DNA of 64,000 nt from Laspinema olomoucense D3b (lineage in GTDB: Bacteria > Cyanobacteriota > Cyanobacteriia > Cyanobacteriales > Laspinemataceae). This document shows, one piece after another, positions 54,815 through 63,821 of this stretch. Each line of letters opens with the position of its first letter. Position 1 is the first letter of the stretch. A model generated the notes under the pieces. It did no database searches, was not told the origin of the DNA, and saw only the letters and a list, made by a program, of their open reading frames with translations. The position numbers and the translations under genes were made by a program. Where the stretch lies: positions 241,783-305,782 of the forward strand of contig NZ_JAMXFA010000003.1 of assembly GCF_025370785.1 (NCBI RefSeq), read 5' to 3'.

Positions 54815-56587
54815 ATGAAGAGTAAAATAATGAAGATTTTATTAGTGGAGGACAATCGGGCAGATGCGGAACTTTTACAAGAGGTTTTATCTGATTTTGG
54901 CGAGGATAAGTTTACGTTTGCTCACGTTTGGCGCATCAGCGAAGCCCTAAAACAGTTGGCAAAAACTGAGTTTGATGTAGTTTTATTAGATTTATCTTTG
55001 CCTGATTCCTGGGGGTTAGAAACGCTGATGCAAGTGCAAAACCAAGCCCCCACGATCCCGGTGGTGGTGTTGACGGGTTCTCAGGACGAAGAACAGGCGA
55101 TCGAGGCGGTTCGCAAAGGCGCCCAGGATTATCTCCTCAAGGGACAACTGGTGGGAGCACTGTTGGTCCGGGCGATCCACCATGCGATCGAGCGTAATCG
55201 CACTTTAGAAGCTCTGCGGCGCAGTGAGGAGCGATTTCAAACTCTGGCAGCAGAACTGGATTTGCAAGTCCAAGAACGCACGCGGCAGTTACAACGTGCC
55301 TTAGAAAAAGAAGCGATGCTGAATCGGATTACCGAGAAACTGCGCGACAGTCTGGATGAACGGCAAATTTTGCAGACGGCAGTCAGAGAGTTAGCGCTTG
55401 CCTTAGAATCGGATTATTGTAACGCGGCTCTCTACCAAACGTCACCCCAGGTAGGAACTGTGTGTTATGAATATACTCACAACAAGCTGTCCGACTTAGG
55501 GGAGGCGATTAGGCAGGTTCCGGAGATTTATGGACGGTTACTGCATCAGGATTGTGTGCAGTTTTGTCCCATCTTCCTGAATGAGTTTCCCCAGGGAATG
55601 ACCATTCTGGTGACTCCGATTTTCGGCGAAAGTGGGGCGATCGGGAACTTATGTTTATGCAAACCCGCCCACGAGAAATTCAGCCTCACAGAAATCGGGC
55701 TGGTGCAGCAAGTGGCGTCCCAATGCGCGATCGCCGTCCGTCAAGCGCGATTGTATCAAGCTTCCCTCGCCCAAGTGCAAGAACTAGAGCGTCTGAATCG
55801 CCTGAAAGATGATTTTCTCAGTACCGTCAGTCATGAATTACGCACCCCGATCGCAAATATCAAAATGGCGGTGCAAATTTTGGAAATGGTGGAACAAAAA
55901 CGGCAACAGGAGTCCTCCTCGGTGACGACATCATCGGAGGGGAGAGGGAGCAAACCCCCTCATAGCCTCGATCGCGCCGAGGGGTATTTTAAGATTTTGC
56001 GGGAAGAGTGCGATCGGGAAATTCGCCTGATCGATAGTATTCTGGAGTTACAACGCCTGGAAGCGGCGATCGAACCCGTCTCGTTTACCCCGGTTTTGAT
56101 ACAACAGTGGGTGGGAAATGTTGTGGCCCCTTTTATCCAAAAAGTGCAAAAGACCCAACAAATCTTGGATGTAGATATCGACCCAGCGCTGCCCCCGGTT
56201 CTCTGCGATTCAGACATTTTACAGAGAATTCTCACGGAATTGCTAGAAAATGCCTGCAAATATACCCCCGCCCAAGGCACGATCAAAATTAGGGCGCATT
56301 GCGATCGCTCCCGGTTCCATCTGCAAGTGAGCAATTCCAGCCTAGAAATCCCCCCCAGCGAATTAACTCACGTTTTTGATAAATTCTACCGCGTTCCCAG
56401 TTCCGACCCTTGGAAACATGGGGGAACCGGATTGGGATTAGCGCTGGTTCGTAAACAAACTGAATATATCGGGGGCCAAATCAAAGTGACCAGCGCATTT
56501 GGGGAAACCTGCTTTACCCTAGAATTGCCTCTTTCCCCCTTGCATTCCTTGACGGAAGGTTGTGAGAGCGTGAACACCGGGTCCTAA
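54815..56587 (+). CDS. Receiver-GAF-histidine kinase hybrid
   Basis: 590 residues; ATG at codon 6 is an alternative start. The receiver domain 6-120 has Asp59 in VVLLDLSLPD. A coiled coil at 135-190, a GAF domain at about 180-325 (LNRITEKLRDSLDERQILQTAV start), and HisKA with His340 in VSHELRTPIANIK follow. The N-box LLENACKYTP and GTGLGLALV are intact, but the G1 box is VSNSSLEIP instead of a DxGxG. As I recall, a subset of cyanobacterial kinases carries Asn at this position. It resembles the receiver part of the preceding protein (LLVEDN, LDLSLPDS), so the pair probably arose by duplication and then diverged. Confidence 0.92.
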   Translation: MKSKIMKILLVEDNRADAELLQEVLSDFGEDKFTFAHVWRISEALKQLAKTEFDVVLLDLSLPDSWGLETLMQVQNQAPTIPVVVLTGSQDEEQAIEAVRKGAQDYLLKGQLVGALLVRAIHHAIERNRTLEALRRSEERFQTLAAELDLQVQERTRQLQRALEKEAMLNRITEKLRDSLDERQILQTAVRELALALESDYCNAALYQTSPQVGTVCYEYTHNKLSDLGEAIRQVPEIYGRLLHQDCVQFCPIFLNEFPQGMTILVTPIFGESGAIGNLCLCKPAHEKFSLTEIGLVQQVASQCAIAVRQARLYQASLAQVQELERLNRLKDDFLSTVSHELRTPIANIKMAVQILEMVEQKRQQESSSVTTSSEGRGSKPPHSLDRAEGYFKILREECDREIRLIDSILELQRLEAAIEPVSFTPVLIQQWVGNVVAPFIQKVQKTQQILDVDIDPALPPVLCDSDILQRILTELLENACKYTPAQGTIKIRAHCDRSRFHLQVSNSSLEIPPSELTHVFDKFYRVPSSDPWKHGGTGLGLALVRKQTEYIGGQIKVTSAFGETCFTLELPLSPLHSLTEGCESVNTGS

Positions 56588-56736
56588 ATCCCTCCTGCGA
56601 TTCTCCTAGGCTTATCCCATCACCGTCCCGGGAATTTCTAAACTTCCGGTCTTGATTTCACTGCCCAAACCCAAACCTGACCCTGTAAAATGGGAAGAGG
56701 TTATCACGAACAGTTAAGGGCCTCCCTTGGATTATA

Positions 56737-58374
56737 ATGCTGAATCATCCTGACTCCCCCCAAGTTTACGATGCCGTCCTGGGCGGTCAAACTCAGCCCC
56801 ATACGGCCTTAATTGCCCAATTGGATTTAATGATTCGGGCGCGCTATCCCATTCTTTACCTGGTGGGTGTGGAAGAAGAACCAGTGGAAGAAGTATTGCA
56901 CAAAGTGGCTCAATTGTCAATGCCCCATCGGAAACTTTTGTTCTGGGATATCGTGCGAGGTTGGGGAGATAATGGATCAGCAAAAGGATCAGTAATGGCA
57001 GCCCTCGATCGCATTGCCAAAGCACCCCCTCAAGATTCCCTCTTCGTCTTACGCGACTTACACCCCCTCCTCAAAAATTCCACTTCCGACAAAAATATTC
57101 CCGTAATTCGCGAATTGCGAAATCTCACCCGAGAGTTGCAGCGATCGCGAAAAACCTTAATTTTAACCGCTTATACCCTCGCCATTCCCCCCGAATTAAG
57201 TGAGGAAATCACCGTCATCGATTTTCCCCTCCCCGATGCCGCCCATATTAATGCCTTAATTACAAAATTTGTCACCCCTGAACAACTTAAAATCAAAGGA
57301 TTAGCCCGAGAACAATTAGTCAAAGCCTGCCAAGGATTAAGCCGCACCCGCATTCAGCGCGTTCTGGCTAGAGCGTTAGCCGACAAACAACAAGTCAACG
57401 AAACCGACATAGAAAGCGTCCTGGATGAAAAGAAACAAACCATTCGCCAAACGGGAATTTTAGAGTTTTTGCCCGCCCGGGAATCGCTCAAAAATGTGGG
57501 AGGATTAGATAACCTCAAAACCTGGGTGAGAATGCGAAATGAGGTGTTTAGTGAAGAAGCGCGACGCTACGGAATTCCTAACCCCAAAGGCGTGTTACTT
57601 GTCGGGATTCAAGGCACAGGAAAATCCCTTTCTGCCAAAACCATTGCCCATGAGTGGCGCTTACCGTTATTGCGTTTAGATACGGGGAGATTATTTGGGG
57701 GAATTGTCGGAGAAAGCGAGAATCGGTTGCGTCAGATGATTCAATTGGCAGAAGCGATGTCCCCTTGTGTATTATGGATTGATGAAATTGATAAAGCCTT
57801 TGGCAATATTTCCGGGGGAACCGATGGGGATTCCGGGACCAGTCGTCGGGTATTTGGAACTTTAATTACCTGGATGCAGGAAAAAACCGCTCCGGTTTTT
57901 ATTGTGGCGACGGCAAATAATGTGAGGATTTTACCCGCAGAATTGTTAAGAAAAGGAAGATTTGATGAGATATTTTTTTTAAATTTGCCTACGGAAGCCG
58001 AACGTCGGGAAATTTTTAAAGTTCACCTGATGCGACTGCGCCCAAGTCGGCTACGGGAGTTTGATTTAGGATTACTCGCCCGTCAAACTAACAACTTTAG
58101 TGGGGCGGAAATTGAACAAGTGATTATTGATGGAATGCACCGAGCTTTTGGAGGGAATAACACCGAAAAACGCCGGGATTTTACCACGGAGGATATTTTA
58201 CGTGCCAGTGAAGAAACGGTCCCCTTAGCGGCGATCGCCCGCTATCAAATCGAAGAATTAAAACATTGGGCAGCGGAAGCCGGTGCAAGAACTGCTTCCA
58301 ATGACACCGAATTAACCCAGGAGTTAAAACAGTGGTCCATTCAAAAAGGAATGGGTTCCCTGGACTCCGATTAA
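56737..58374 (+). CDS. ycf46: Ycf46-type AAA+ ATPase
   Basis: 545 residues. The N-terminal 250 residues form a degenerate ATPase-like domain (YPILYLVGVEEEPVEEVL, LFVLRDLHPLL). The AAA+ module has Walker A GIQGTGKS near 290, Walker B CVLWIDEID near 345, a sensor-1 FIVATAN and Arg in RKGRFDEIFFL. Ycf46 is conserved in cyanobacteria and red-algal plastids; the Synechocystis homologue has been linked to photosynthesis and carbon-stress responses (from memory). Two DUF1257/Ycf35 genes follow within 450 bases on the same strand. The ATPase probably remodels a protein complex. Confidence 0.93.
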   Translation: MLNHPDSPQVYDAVLGGQTQPHTALIAQLDLMIRARYPILYLVGVEEEPVEEVLHKVAQLSMPHRKLLFWDIVRGWGDNGSAKGSVMAALDRIAKAPPQDSLFVLRDLHPLLKNSTSDKNIPVIRELRNLTRELQRSRKTLILTAYTLAIPPELSEEITVIDFPLPDAAHINALITKFVTPEQLKIKGLAREQLVKACQGLSRTRIQRVLARALADKQQVNETDIESVLDEKKQTIRQTGILEFLPARESLKNVGGLDNLKTWVRMRNEVFSEEARRYGIPNPKGVLLVGIQGTGKSLSAKTIAHEWRLPLLRLDTGRLFGGIVGESENRLRQMIQLAEAMSPCVLWIDEIDKAFGNISGGTDGDSGTSRRVFGTLITWMQEKTAPVFIVATANNVRILPAELLRKGRFDEIFFLNLPTEAERREIFKVHLMRLRPSRLREFDLGLLARQTNNFSGAEIEQVIIDGMHRAFGGNNTEKRRDFTTEDILRASEETVPLAAIARYQIEELKHWAAEAGARTASNDTELTQELKQWSIQKGMGSLDSD

Positions 58375-58421
58375 ACCCTGTAAATAGTCCCCCATACTTG
58401 ATTGATTTAGGAAAAACTATC

Positions 58422-58796
58422 ATGTCTCATTTTACCACGATTAAAGTCCAAATTAAAAACGGCCAAACCTTATATCGTTGCTTGCGAGAATTGGGGTATC
58501 ACGTTGAGGAAAATACCACAGTTCGAGGGTATCAAAAACAAACCACTCAGGCAGATTATGTGATTCGACAAAAAAATGGATATGATTTAGGGTTTCGTCG
58601 GACTGGAGATACTTATGAGTTAGTGGCAGATTTTTGGGGGGCGGGAATTAATCCGGAGGAATTTGTTCAGGATGTAACTCAAAAATATGCTTACAAAACT
58701 TTGAGGGCATCTGTAGAAGAACAGGGGTTTCAGGTAGAAGAAGAGGAACAATTAGAGGATGGAACATTGCGGGTTGTTGTCGGTAAATGGATGTAG
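58422..58796 (+). CDS. ycf35: Ycf35/DUF1257 family protein, copy 1
   Basis: 124 residues from ATG 58422 (MSHFTTIK), the invariant start of the family; the frame is open 30 codons upstream but that part overlaps the Ycf46 gene in another frame and is not real. Typical elements are LYRCLRELGY, YVIRQKNGYDLGFRR, YELVADFWG and a C-terminal EDGTLRVVVGKW. Function unknown; the family occurs in cyanobacteria and plastids, usually with DUF2997. AGGA lies upstream. It follows ycf46 by 47 bases. Confidence 0.93.
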   Translation: MSHFTTIKVQIKNGQTLYRCLRELGYHVEENTTVRGYQKQTTQADYVIRQKNGYDLGFRRTGDTYELVADFWGAGINPEEFVQDVTQKYAYKTLRASVEEQGFQVEEEEQLEDGTLRVVVGKWM

Positions 58797-58820
58797 TGTG
58801 ACCAATAGGAGTTAAATAAT

Positions 58821-59228
58821 ATGTCCCATTTCACCAGTATTCAGACAGAAATTCGCCAGATAGAGTATTTGACGAAAGGATTAGCTGATATGGGGTTTGA
58901 TTCGGTGGAAATTCATGAATTTCCGGTTCCTTTGTATGGATTTGAGGGAGATGTCCGAGAGGAGTCTGCGGAGGTGATTGTCCGGCGCAAGTTTATCAGT
59001 TCTCGGAGTAATGATATAGGATTTAAACGACAAGCGGATGGAAGCTTTATGGCAGTGATTTCGGATTATGATTCCCGGGAGTATTCTGGGGAGTGGGTTA
59101 AGGCGTTAAGTCAGCGGTATGCCTATCATGCGCTGATAGGAACTGCGCCTCAACAAGGGTTTACGGTTGAGGAGGAGGAGGTTTTAGAAGATGGGACAAT
59201 TCGGGTTATTATTGGTCAGTGGGTATAG
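58821..59228 (+). CDS. DUF1257 family protein, divergent copy 2
   Basis: 135 residues. It shares the first residues (MSHFTS), DLGFKR-like NDIGFKRQADGSF and the C-terminal EEEEVLEDGTIRV-type strand with copy 1, but has a 12-residue insertion (FPVPLYGFEGDVREES). GGAG lies 9 bases upstream. The two copies are 24 bases apart, a clear tandem duplication with strong divergence. The insert may give it a different partner. It converges with the Hsp70-like gene 68 bases away. Confidence 0.9.
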   Translation: MSHFTSIQTEIRQIEYLTKGLADMGFDSVEIHEFPVPLYGFEGDVREESAEVIVRRKFISSRSNDIGFKRQADGSFMAVISDYDSREYSGEWVKALSQRYAYHALIGTAPQQGFTVEEEEVLEDGTIRVIIGQWV

Positions 59229-59296
59229 GGGATGCGGGATTAGGGAACAACTGAAGTAGGGACGTTAAACATCGGAAAGATAACGATTGAAGTCGC

Positions 59297-60874
59297 CTAT
59301 TTTAGTTTGGCGATCGCTTCTTTGTCTACGAGGGTTTCTCCGGTGACTAAATCGCGGACGGTTGCCAGTAAAACGCGCCCTGAGTTGACTTCAAAACGGA
59401 CGGAGATGCGATCAATGCCAATTTGTCCCGGGGGATTGAGATGGGCGACACAGACGCGATCGCGATCGAGATCTAGGGACCGATATTCTTCCCGTTTGTG
59501 CAAGGCACCGCCGATCATCTGTCCTGATTCATCAAACATCACTTCGGCGTGAGAAATTTCGGCGACTTCCCCGATATCTAGGCGGATTTCTTGTTGTCCC
59601 TCGATCGCCGCTTGTAACATCAAGGGTTCCGATCGCTGGCAGGGATAGGTTACCCCTTTTTCAAACAAGGGAAAATAGGAGTAGGTTTTACAATGGGGGT
59701 CCCATAACCGAATCGCGTAACTGTGGCGCAGATAATCCTCGACTATCACCGCATCATTTAAGGCTAATGCACCATGCGCCACCGCTTCAAAGGGTTTATC
59801 CATTTTGACCCGCGATCGGCCAAAATAGGAGACAATTAAAGTTTGAACCGCTGGAATTAAACAACTCCCCCCTACTAACAGTACCTGTTCAATTTCTGCT
59901 TTACTAATTCCTTTCATTTGCGCGACTGCTAACACCTCATCCACGGCGCCGCGCAATTGTTCTAAAAGTTGATGATAATCTAACAGTGCCTCAAAGCGAT
60001 CGCGACTTAATTCGACTTCGTAGGACATAAAATTTTCATCATCAAACCATGCCTCTTTCGCCTCAGATTCCCGAGACAGGCGCATTTTTAACTTTTCCCC
60101 AATTTCTAACAACCGTTGCCAGCCCATTTCGCCAATTTGGGGTCGGGATAAACCCTGCCGTTGCAGATAATCTTCGACAATCCAAATATCAATATCAACC
60201 CCGCCAATATAGGCATCAGATTTTGCTAAAACCTCCGCTTGTAACGCTGAATTTCCCGATTGGGGTGGATTCGTGCGAATTAAGCTCAAATCCAGAGTTC
60301 CCCCGCCAAAATCTACCACCAATACCACAGAACCGGGTTTTTTGATGGCATAACCAAGGGCTGCTGCGGTGGATTCATCAATAATATTAATCTCAGCAAT
60401 TTCCAGGCGACTACCCAAGTCTCGAAACCAATCTAAATAGCGCTCAAATGCCCCCACAGGAACGGTAAAAATCAGTTTACTCGGCTTGATTCCCCCCTGT
60501 GAAAGACGATGGCAAATTTCTTTTAAAAAAGATTCAGAAATCGTCGATGCCGAGTAGGCAAATCCATCGACTAACCGGGGTGGGGCTTGAAAATCTGCCG
60601 CTAACTCTCGTTTAAATCCCTGAAATAATCGTCCCGGTTCAGCCTGTCCTAACCGGGTAGAAATCACCTGCTGTCCTAAAACAATTTGATTCCCTTCTTT
60701 AATAAAAACCACCGTTGGAATAACGGGAATATCTAAATTTTCTCCCGTCTGTTTTTTACCTTTAAAAATTCTGGATATTTCCCCAAGCTTTAGGGTTTCG
60801 GGGGCATTATTATCCGGGTTAAGGATACTAATAACGGTATTACTGGTGCCAAAATCAATCGCGACTACGGTCAT
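59297..60874 (-). CDS. Hsp70-family (DnaK-like) ATPase
   Basis: 525 residues from ATG 60874 (MTVVAIDFGTSNT). The actin/Hsp70 ATPase fold is complete: phosphate-1 DFGTSNT at 6-12, phosphate-2 VDFGGGTLDLS, adenosine motif LLVGGSCLIPAV and connect-1 INIIDESTAAALGYA. It lacks a canonical substrate-binding domain with lid: after about residue 380 come only 140 residues of beta-rich sequence. Such truncated Hsp70-like proteins are specialised rather than general chaperones. Upstream on the same strand is a membrane-anchored protein with a GrpE-like C-terminus, which would fit as its nucleotide-exchange partner. Confidence 0.92.
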   Translation of the reverse strand: MTVVAIDFGTSNTVISILNPDNNAPETLKLGEISRIFKGKKQTGENLDIPVIPTVVFIKEGNQIVLGQQVISTRLGQAEPGRLFQGFKRELAADFQAPPRLVDGFAYSASTISESFLKEICHRLSQGGIKPSKLIFTVPVGAFERYLDWFRDLGSRLEIAEINIIDESTAAALGYAIKKPGSVVLVVDFGGGTLDLSLIRTNPPQSGNSALQAEVLAKSDAYIGGVDIDIWIVEDYLQRQGLSRPQIGEMGWQRLLEIGEKLKMRLSRESEAKEAWFDDENFMSYEVELSRDRFEALLDYHQLLEQLRGAVDEVLAVAQMKGISKAEIEQVLLVGGSCLIPAVQTLIVSYFGRSRVKMDKPFEAVAHGALALNDAVIVEDYLRHSYAIRLWDPHCKTYSYFPLFEKGVTYPCQRSEPLMLQAAIEGQQEIRLDIGEVAEISHAEVMFDESGQMIGGALHKREEYRSLDLDRDRVCVAHLNPPGQIGIDRISVRFEVNSGRVLLATVRDLVTGETLVDKEAIAKLK

Positions 60875-60988
60875 AATTTTCAAAAAGAGAGGCAACAACC
60901 CGCACCCTAAAGGGTGGGGCTATACGGACAAAGCCTGCCTACGCAGGCTAATAGAGAGAAAACGCACTTTTTATTCCTGGATTTGGTC

Positions 60989-61765
60989 TTAGGAAGAGGG
61001 CTTAATCCCACTGGGAAGGGTTCGGCTGACTTTGGCTGGGGACAGAATGCGATCGCCTTGACGATAGCCCACAAAACGAATATAAACCGCCTCTCCCGGT
61101 TGAATTTCATCACAGTCCCCTTGATGGAATTGTGGGTTATAAGCCACAGCTTCCCAAGGATGACCAATCGGTTCATAGCCCCAATTTTCTAATAAATTAT
61201 TCAGAGGTGCAAACAAAGCAGTGAGATTTTTAGCCGGTAAATCCGGTTTAAGGCGGGCCATTTCTGCTGCAGTGGGATAGTTCGTTAGTAAGGTTTGCAG
61301 TTCCTCAAAAGTGGACTGACAAAAGCTCTCCCAAAGCTGGGATTTTTGCTCCTCCAATTCTTCTCTCAAGCGCTGACATTGTTGGCGCAATTGGGTTTCT
61401 AATTCCGAGTTAGAATTGCCGACAAGAGGTAAGGGTTCCGATGGAGTAGCTAACGGTTCTAACTGTTGCTCTAATTCCCCCATTGACCACTTTAAAGCCT
61501 GGGCTAGTTGGCGCAGTTCCCTCCAGGGAATATTGCCGATCGCCCCGGAGCGAATCTGGCGCAGGCGAAGAGTAGATATCCCGGCGGTTTGCGCTAACTG
61601 TTTCCAGTGAATTAAGCCCAATTGCTTCATGCGATTGCCCAACAGCGCATCATACTTTAATTGCTGATTTTCTATGTTTCCAGCCTCTAATAAATATAAA
61701 ATTATAATGAACAGGACCAAGCTCAGAACCCAGCCGAATCCGATTAAATTGGGCTCCTCTATCAT
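60989..61765 (-). CDS. Membrane-anchored HTH protein with GrpE-like C-terminal domain
   Basis: 258 residues from ATG 61765, preceded by GGAGGAGG (7-base spacing); a TTG two codons earlier is less likely. One transmembrane helix (GFGWVLSLVLFIIILYLLEAG) is followed by a helix-turn-helix near 45-100 (LAQTAGISTLRLRQIRSGAIG), a coiled coil near 120-150, and a C-terminal beta domain whose GYRQGDRILSPAKV matches GYKLGDRVLRPAxV of GrpE. GrpE exchanges ADP for ATP on Hsp70 through that domain. The next gene downstream encodes an Hsp70-like ATPase, which supports a dedicated pair. The HTH could be structural rather than DNA binding. Confidence 0.85.
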   Translation of the reverse strand: MIEEPNLIGFGWVLSLVLFIIILYLLEAGNIENQQLKYDALLGNRMKQLGLIHWKQLAQTAGISTLRLRQIRSGAIGNIPWRELRQLAQALKWSMGELEQQLEPLATPSEPLPLVGNSNSELETQLRQQCQRLREELEEQKSQLWESFCQSTFEELQTLLTNYPTAAEMARLKPDLPAKNLTALFAPLNNLLENWGYEPIGHPWEAVAYNPQFHQGDCDEIQPGEAVYIRFVGYRQGDRILSPAKVSRTLPSGIKPSS

Positions 61766-61780
61766 CAACAACCCTCCTCC

Positions 61781-61993
61781 CTAAAATGGTTGAATAGATT
61801 GGTGCGATTCCGTGACAATATGTTCATCATCTTGGTAATAGTCCGGTAGCAATTCTTGGGATTCGACTTTACCGAGGGCTTTTTCAATTTCGGCGGTAGT
61901 TTCTATGCAGTTTTGTCCGTTGCCATTGAGGACCGTCTCGATAATTTTACCGTCCTTGCCAATGCGATATTCTACTTTGCGATATTCAGCCAT
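61781..61993 (-). CDS. DUF2997 family protein
   Basis: 70 residues from ATG 61993, with GGAGG 5 bases upstream. The sequence EYRKVEYRIGKDGKIIETVLN followed by CIETTAEIEKALG and VESQELLPDYY is the family consensus as I know it. DUF2997 proteins are cyanobacterial, unknown in function and usually genomic neighbours of DUF1257/Ycf35. A single Cys is conserved. It lies 15 bases upstream of the GrpE-like gene on the same strand, so DUF2997, GrpE-like and Hsp70-like form one operon. Confidence 0.9.
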   Translation of the reverse strand: MAEYRKVEYRIGKDGKIIETVLNGNGQNCIETTAEIEKALGKVESQELLPDYYQDDEHIVTESHQSIQPF

Positions 61994-62104
61994 TTCCACC
62001 TCCAGTTAGGTTAGGGGGATTGGGAGTCAGCTCCCCACCCCTGCTTTGTATTATTTTATTCCGATTAGGCCAGGATTGACTCAGCAGTTCGGGTCAGGGG
62101 GGAC

Positions 62105-63076
62105 TTAGGCAGGGTTGCCTTTGCCGATTAAGGCGGCGATCGCAGCGGCGGAAGCTTCGGCAACCACGCTAATGAGGCGATAGAAGGCAACGGCCCCTAA
62201 AATGGCAGCCGGGGAAAATTGCTGATCCAACAGGGCGATCGCCGTTGCCTCAAAGATGCCAATGCCCCCCGGTGCCCCGGGAACCACCAACCCCAACAAC
62301 CAGGCAAAACTAAAAGCCCCCATCAATGGCGGTAATTGTCCGGGCTGTACTGGTGTCATGGCTTGCACGGTTAAAATAAATCCCCCCCCGCGCAACAGCA
62401 GAAATCCCAGTTCTCCCAATAGCGGCAGCAGGGGATAACGAGTCAGCTTGGCGGCAGTTGGCGGCGGAGACTCGGGGGAGACTTCCAACAGTCCTTCGGT
62501 TTTGGGGGGAGCTTTTTTAAGTTTGACTTTGCTCAAAACTTGAATGATGGGGTTTAAAATTCGAGGATGGATCCCCACCAGGACCGCCCCTAATCCGAGC
62601 CCCAGGAGAATCGGGGGAACACCGCCCGGGGCAGTTCCCCAGAGGGTACTACTGCCCAATCCGGCAATGATTAAGGCAGATGCTGCCATTAACAGGGGTT
62701 CTAGCAAGACGCTGAGGACGGCAACCGCCAGGGGCACATCCCGCTTGGCGATCGCCGAAATTCGACCATAAAAATGCCAGACATTGCCCGGTAAATATTT
62801 CGCAATATTGGTGGTGAGATAGACAGATAACCCCCAACCCAAGGGAACCGGGCGATCGAACTCCCGCAGAATCCATAACCACACCCAACCGGACCACAAA
62901 TGAGCTAAAAATGTCACTCCCAGGGCGATCGCCAGGGCAATCCAACTGGATCCCGTAATCTGAAGTTGTGCCACGGACGCGGCATTATCTTTGAGGGTTT
63001 TGATTAGAAAAAATAGGGTGGCCCCCAGAATAGCCCACCGTAAAAAAGGTTTTAATTGCGATCGCAAGCGATTCAT
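62105..63076 (-). CDS. Flippase-like membrane protein (UPF0104 / lysylphosphatidylglycerol synthase TM type)
   Basis: 323 residues with eight hydrophobic segments. The N-terminal WAILGATLFFLIKTLK, the conserved YLTTNIAKYLPGNVWHFYGR block, and the C-terminal VPGAPGGIGIFEATAIALL are signatures of the flippase-like domain shared with the membrane part of MprF. The soluble synthase domain of MprF is absent, so this is the short form. A role in lipid or glycolipid translocation is presumed. ATG 63076. No operon partner is visible. Confidence 0.88.
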   Translation of the reverse strand: MNRLRSQLKPFLRWAILGATLFFLIKTLKDNAASVAQLQITGSSWIALAIALGVTFLAHLWSGWVWLWILREFDRPVPLGWGLSVYLTTNIAKYLPGNVWHFYGRISAIAKRDVPLAVAVLSVLLEPLLMAASALIIAGLGSSTLWGTAPGGVPPILLGLGLGAVLVGIHPRILNPIIQVLSKVKLKKAPPKTEGLLEVSPESPPPTAAKLTRYPLLPLLGELGFLLLRGGGFILTVQAMTPVQPGQLPPLMGAFSFAWLLGLVVPGAPGGIGIFEATAIALLDQQFSPAAILGAVAFYRLISVVAEASAAAIAALIGKGNPA

Positions 63077-63266
63077 AAAAAATAGGGTAGGAAAGTAAGC
63101 CCAAGAAAGTTAGTAATGCCCACCCTACATCCTAACCCTACCGGCCCGCTTAGAGTCCAAGCCCTGCTGGGAACATTCGGACTTTGACAGCCCCTATCAC
63201 TCCACTCATGATTCCCGGGCGATCGATTAAAAAGAGTTATTTCTAACCCAGGCATTTATTTTAAAA

Positions 63267-63821
63267 TTGAGTGATATAATAAGCCATTCTCAGAACCAAA
63301 CAAATTCATTTTCCCCGCTAAGAACTATGTTGAATGCTCAGGATTTATATAACGAAACCTATTATCTAGCCCGGAATCCCGACGTTGCCAATGCCGTCGC
63401 CGCTGGACTGTTTCCCACGGGTTTTGCTCATTTTGAAAGCTTCGGCCAAAATGAAGGACGCAACCCCAGCGCCCTCTTTGATACCCGCTACTACGTCACC
63501 TTAAATCCTGATGTAGCCGCAGCAGTAGCCGCCAATCAACTGACTCCCTTTCAACACTACATCGCCTTTGGGCAAGCCGAAGGACGTAACCCCAGTGTTC
63601 TATACAATAACCAATTGTATCTTTCCCTCTACCCCGATGTTCAAGAGGCAGTTAGCACATCTTCTATCACTGGTATAGAACACTTTCAGCTATCTGGACA
63701 AAGCGAGGGGCGAATCCCTAGTAAATTATACAATTCCGCCTACTATTTAGGGTTTGCTGAAAAAGTTATAAAAAACAGGGGGTGGCAAATGAACAAGAGA
63801 CCCCTCTTCCTCCACCAATAA
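63267..63821 (+). CDS. Cyanobacterial YYL-NPDV repeat protein, truncated C-terminus
   Basis: Up to 184 residues from TTG 63267 or 164 from ATG 63327 (MLNAQDLYNE); the start is uncertain. Three copies of a 42-residue repeat are present, each with YYLxxNPDVAxAV, then HFxxFGQxEGRNPS. A fourth copy begins (LYNSAYYLGF) but breaks off into EKVIKNRGWQMNKRPLF. This repeat is frequent in extracellular and RTX-associated cyanobacterial proteins, usually upstream of a larger effector or adhesive region. The abrupt end suggests truncation by a frameshift or insertion at about 63755. No signal peptide is visible. Confidence 0.75.
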   Translation: MSDIISHSQNQTNSFSPLRTMLNAQDLYNETYYLARNPDVANAVAAGLFPTGFAHFESFGQNEGRNPSALFDTRYYVTLNPDVAAAVAANQLTPFQHYIAFGQAEGRNPSVLYNNQLYLSLYPDVQEAVSTSSITGIEHFQLSGQSEGRIPSKLYNSAYYLGFAEKVIKNRGWQMNKRPLFLHQ

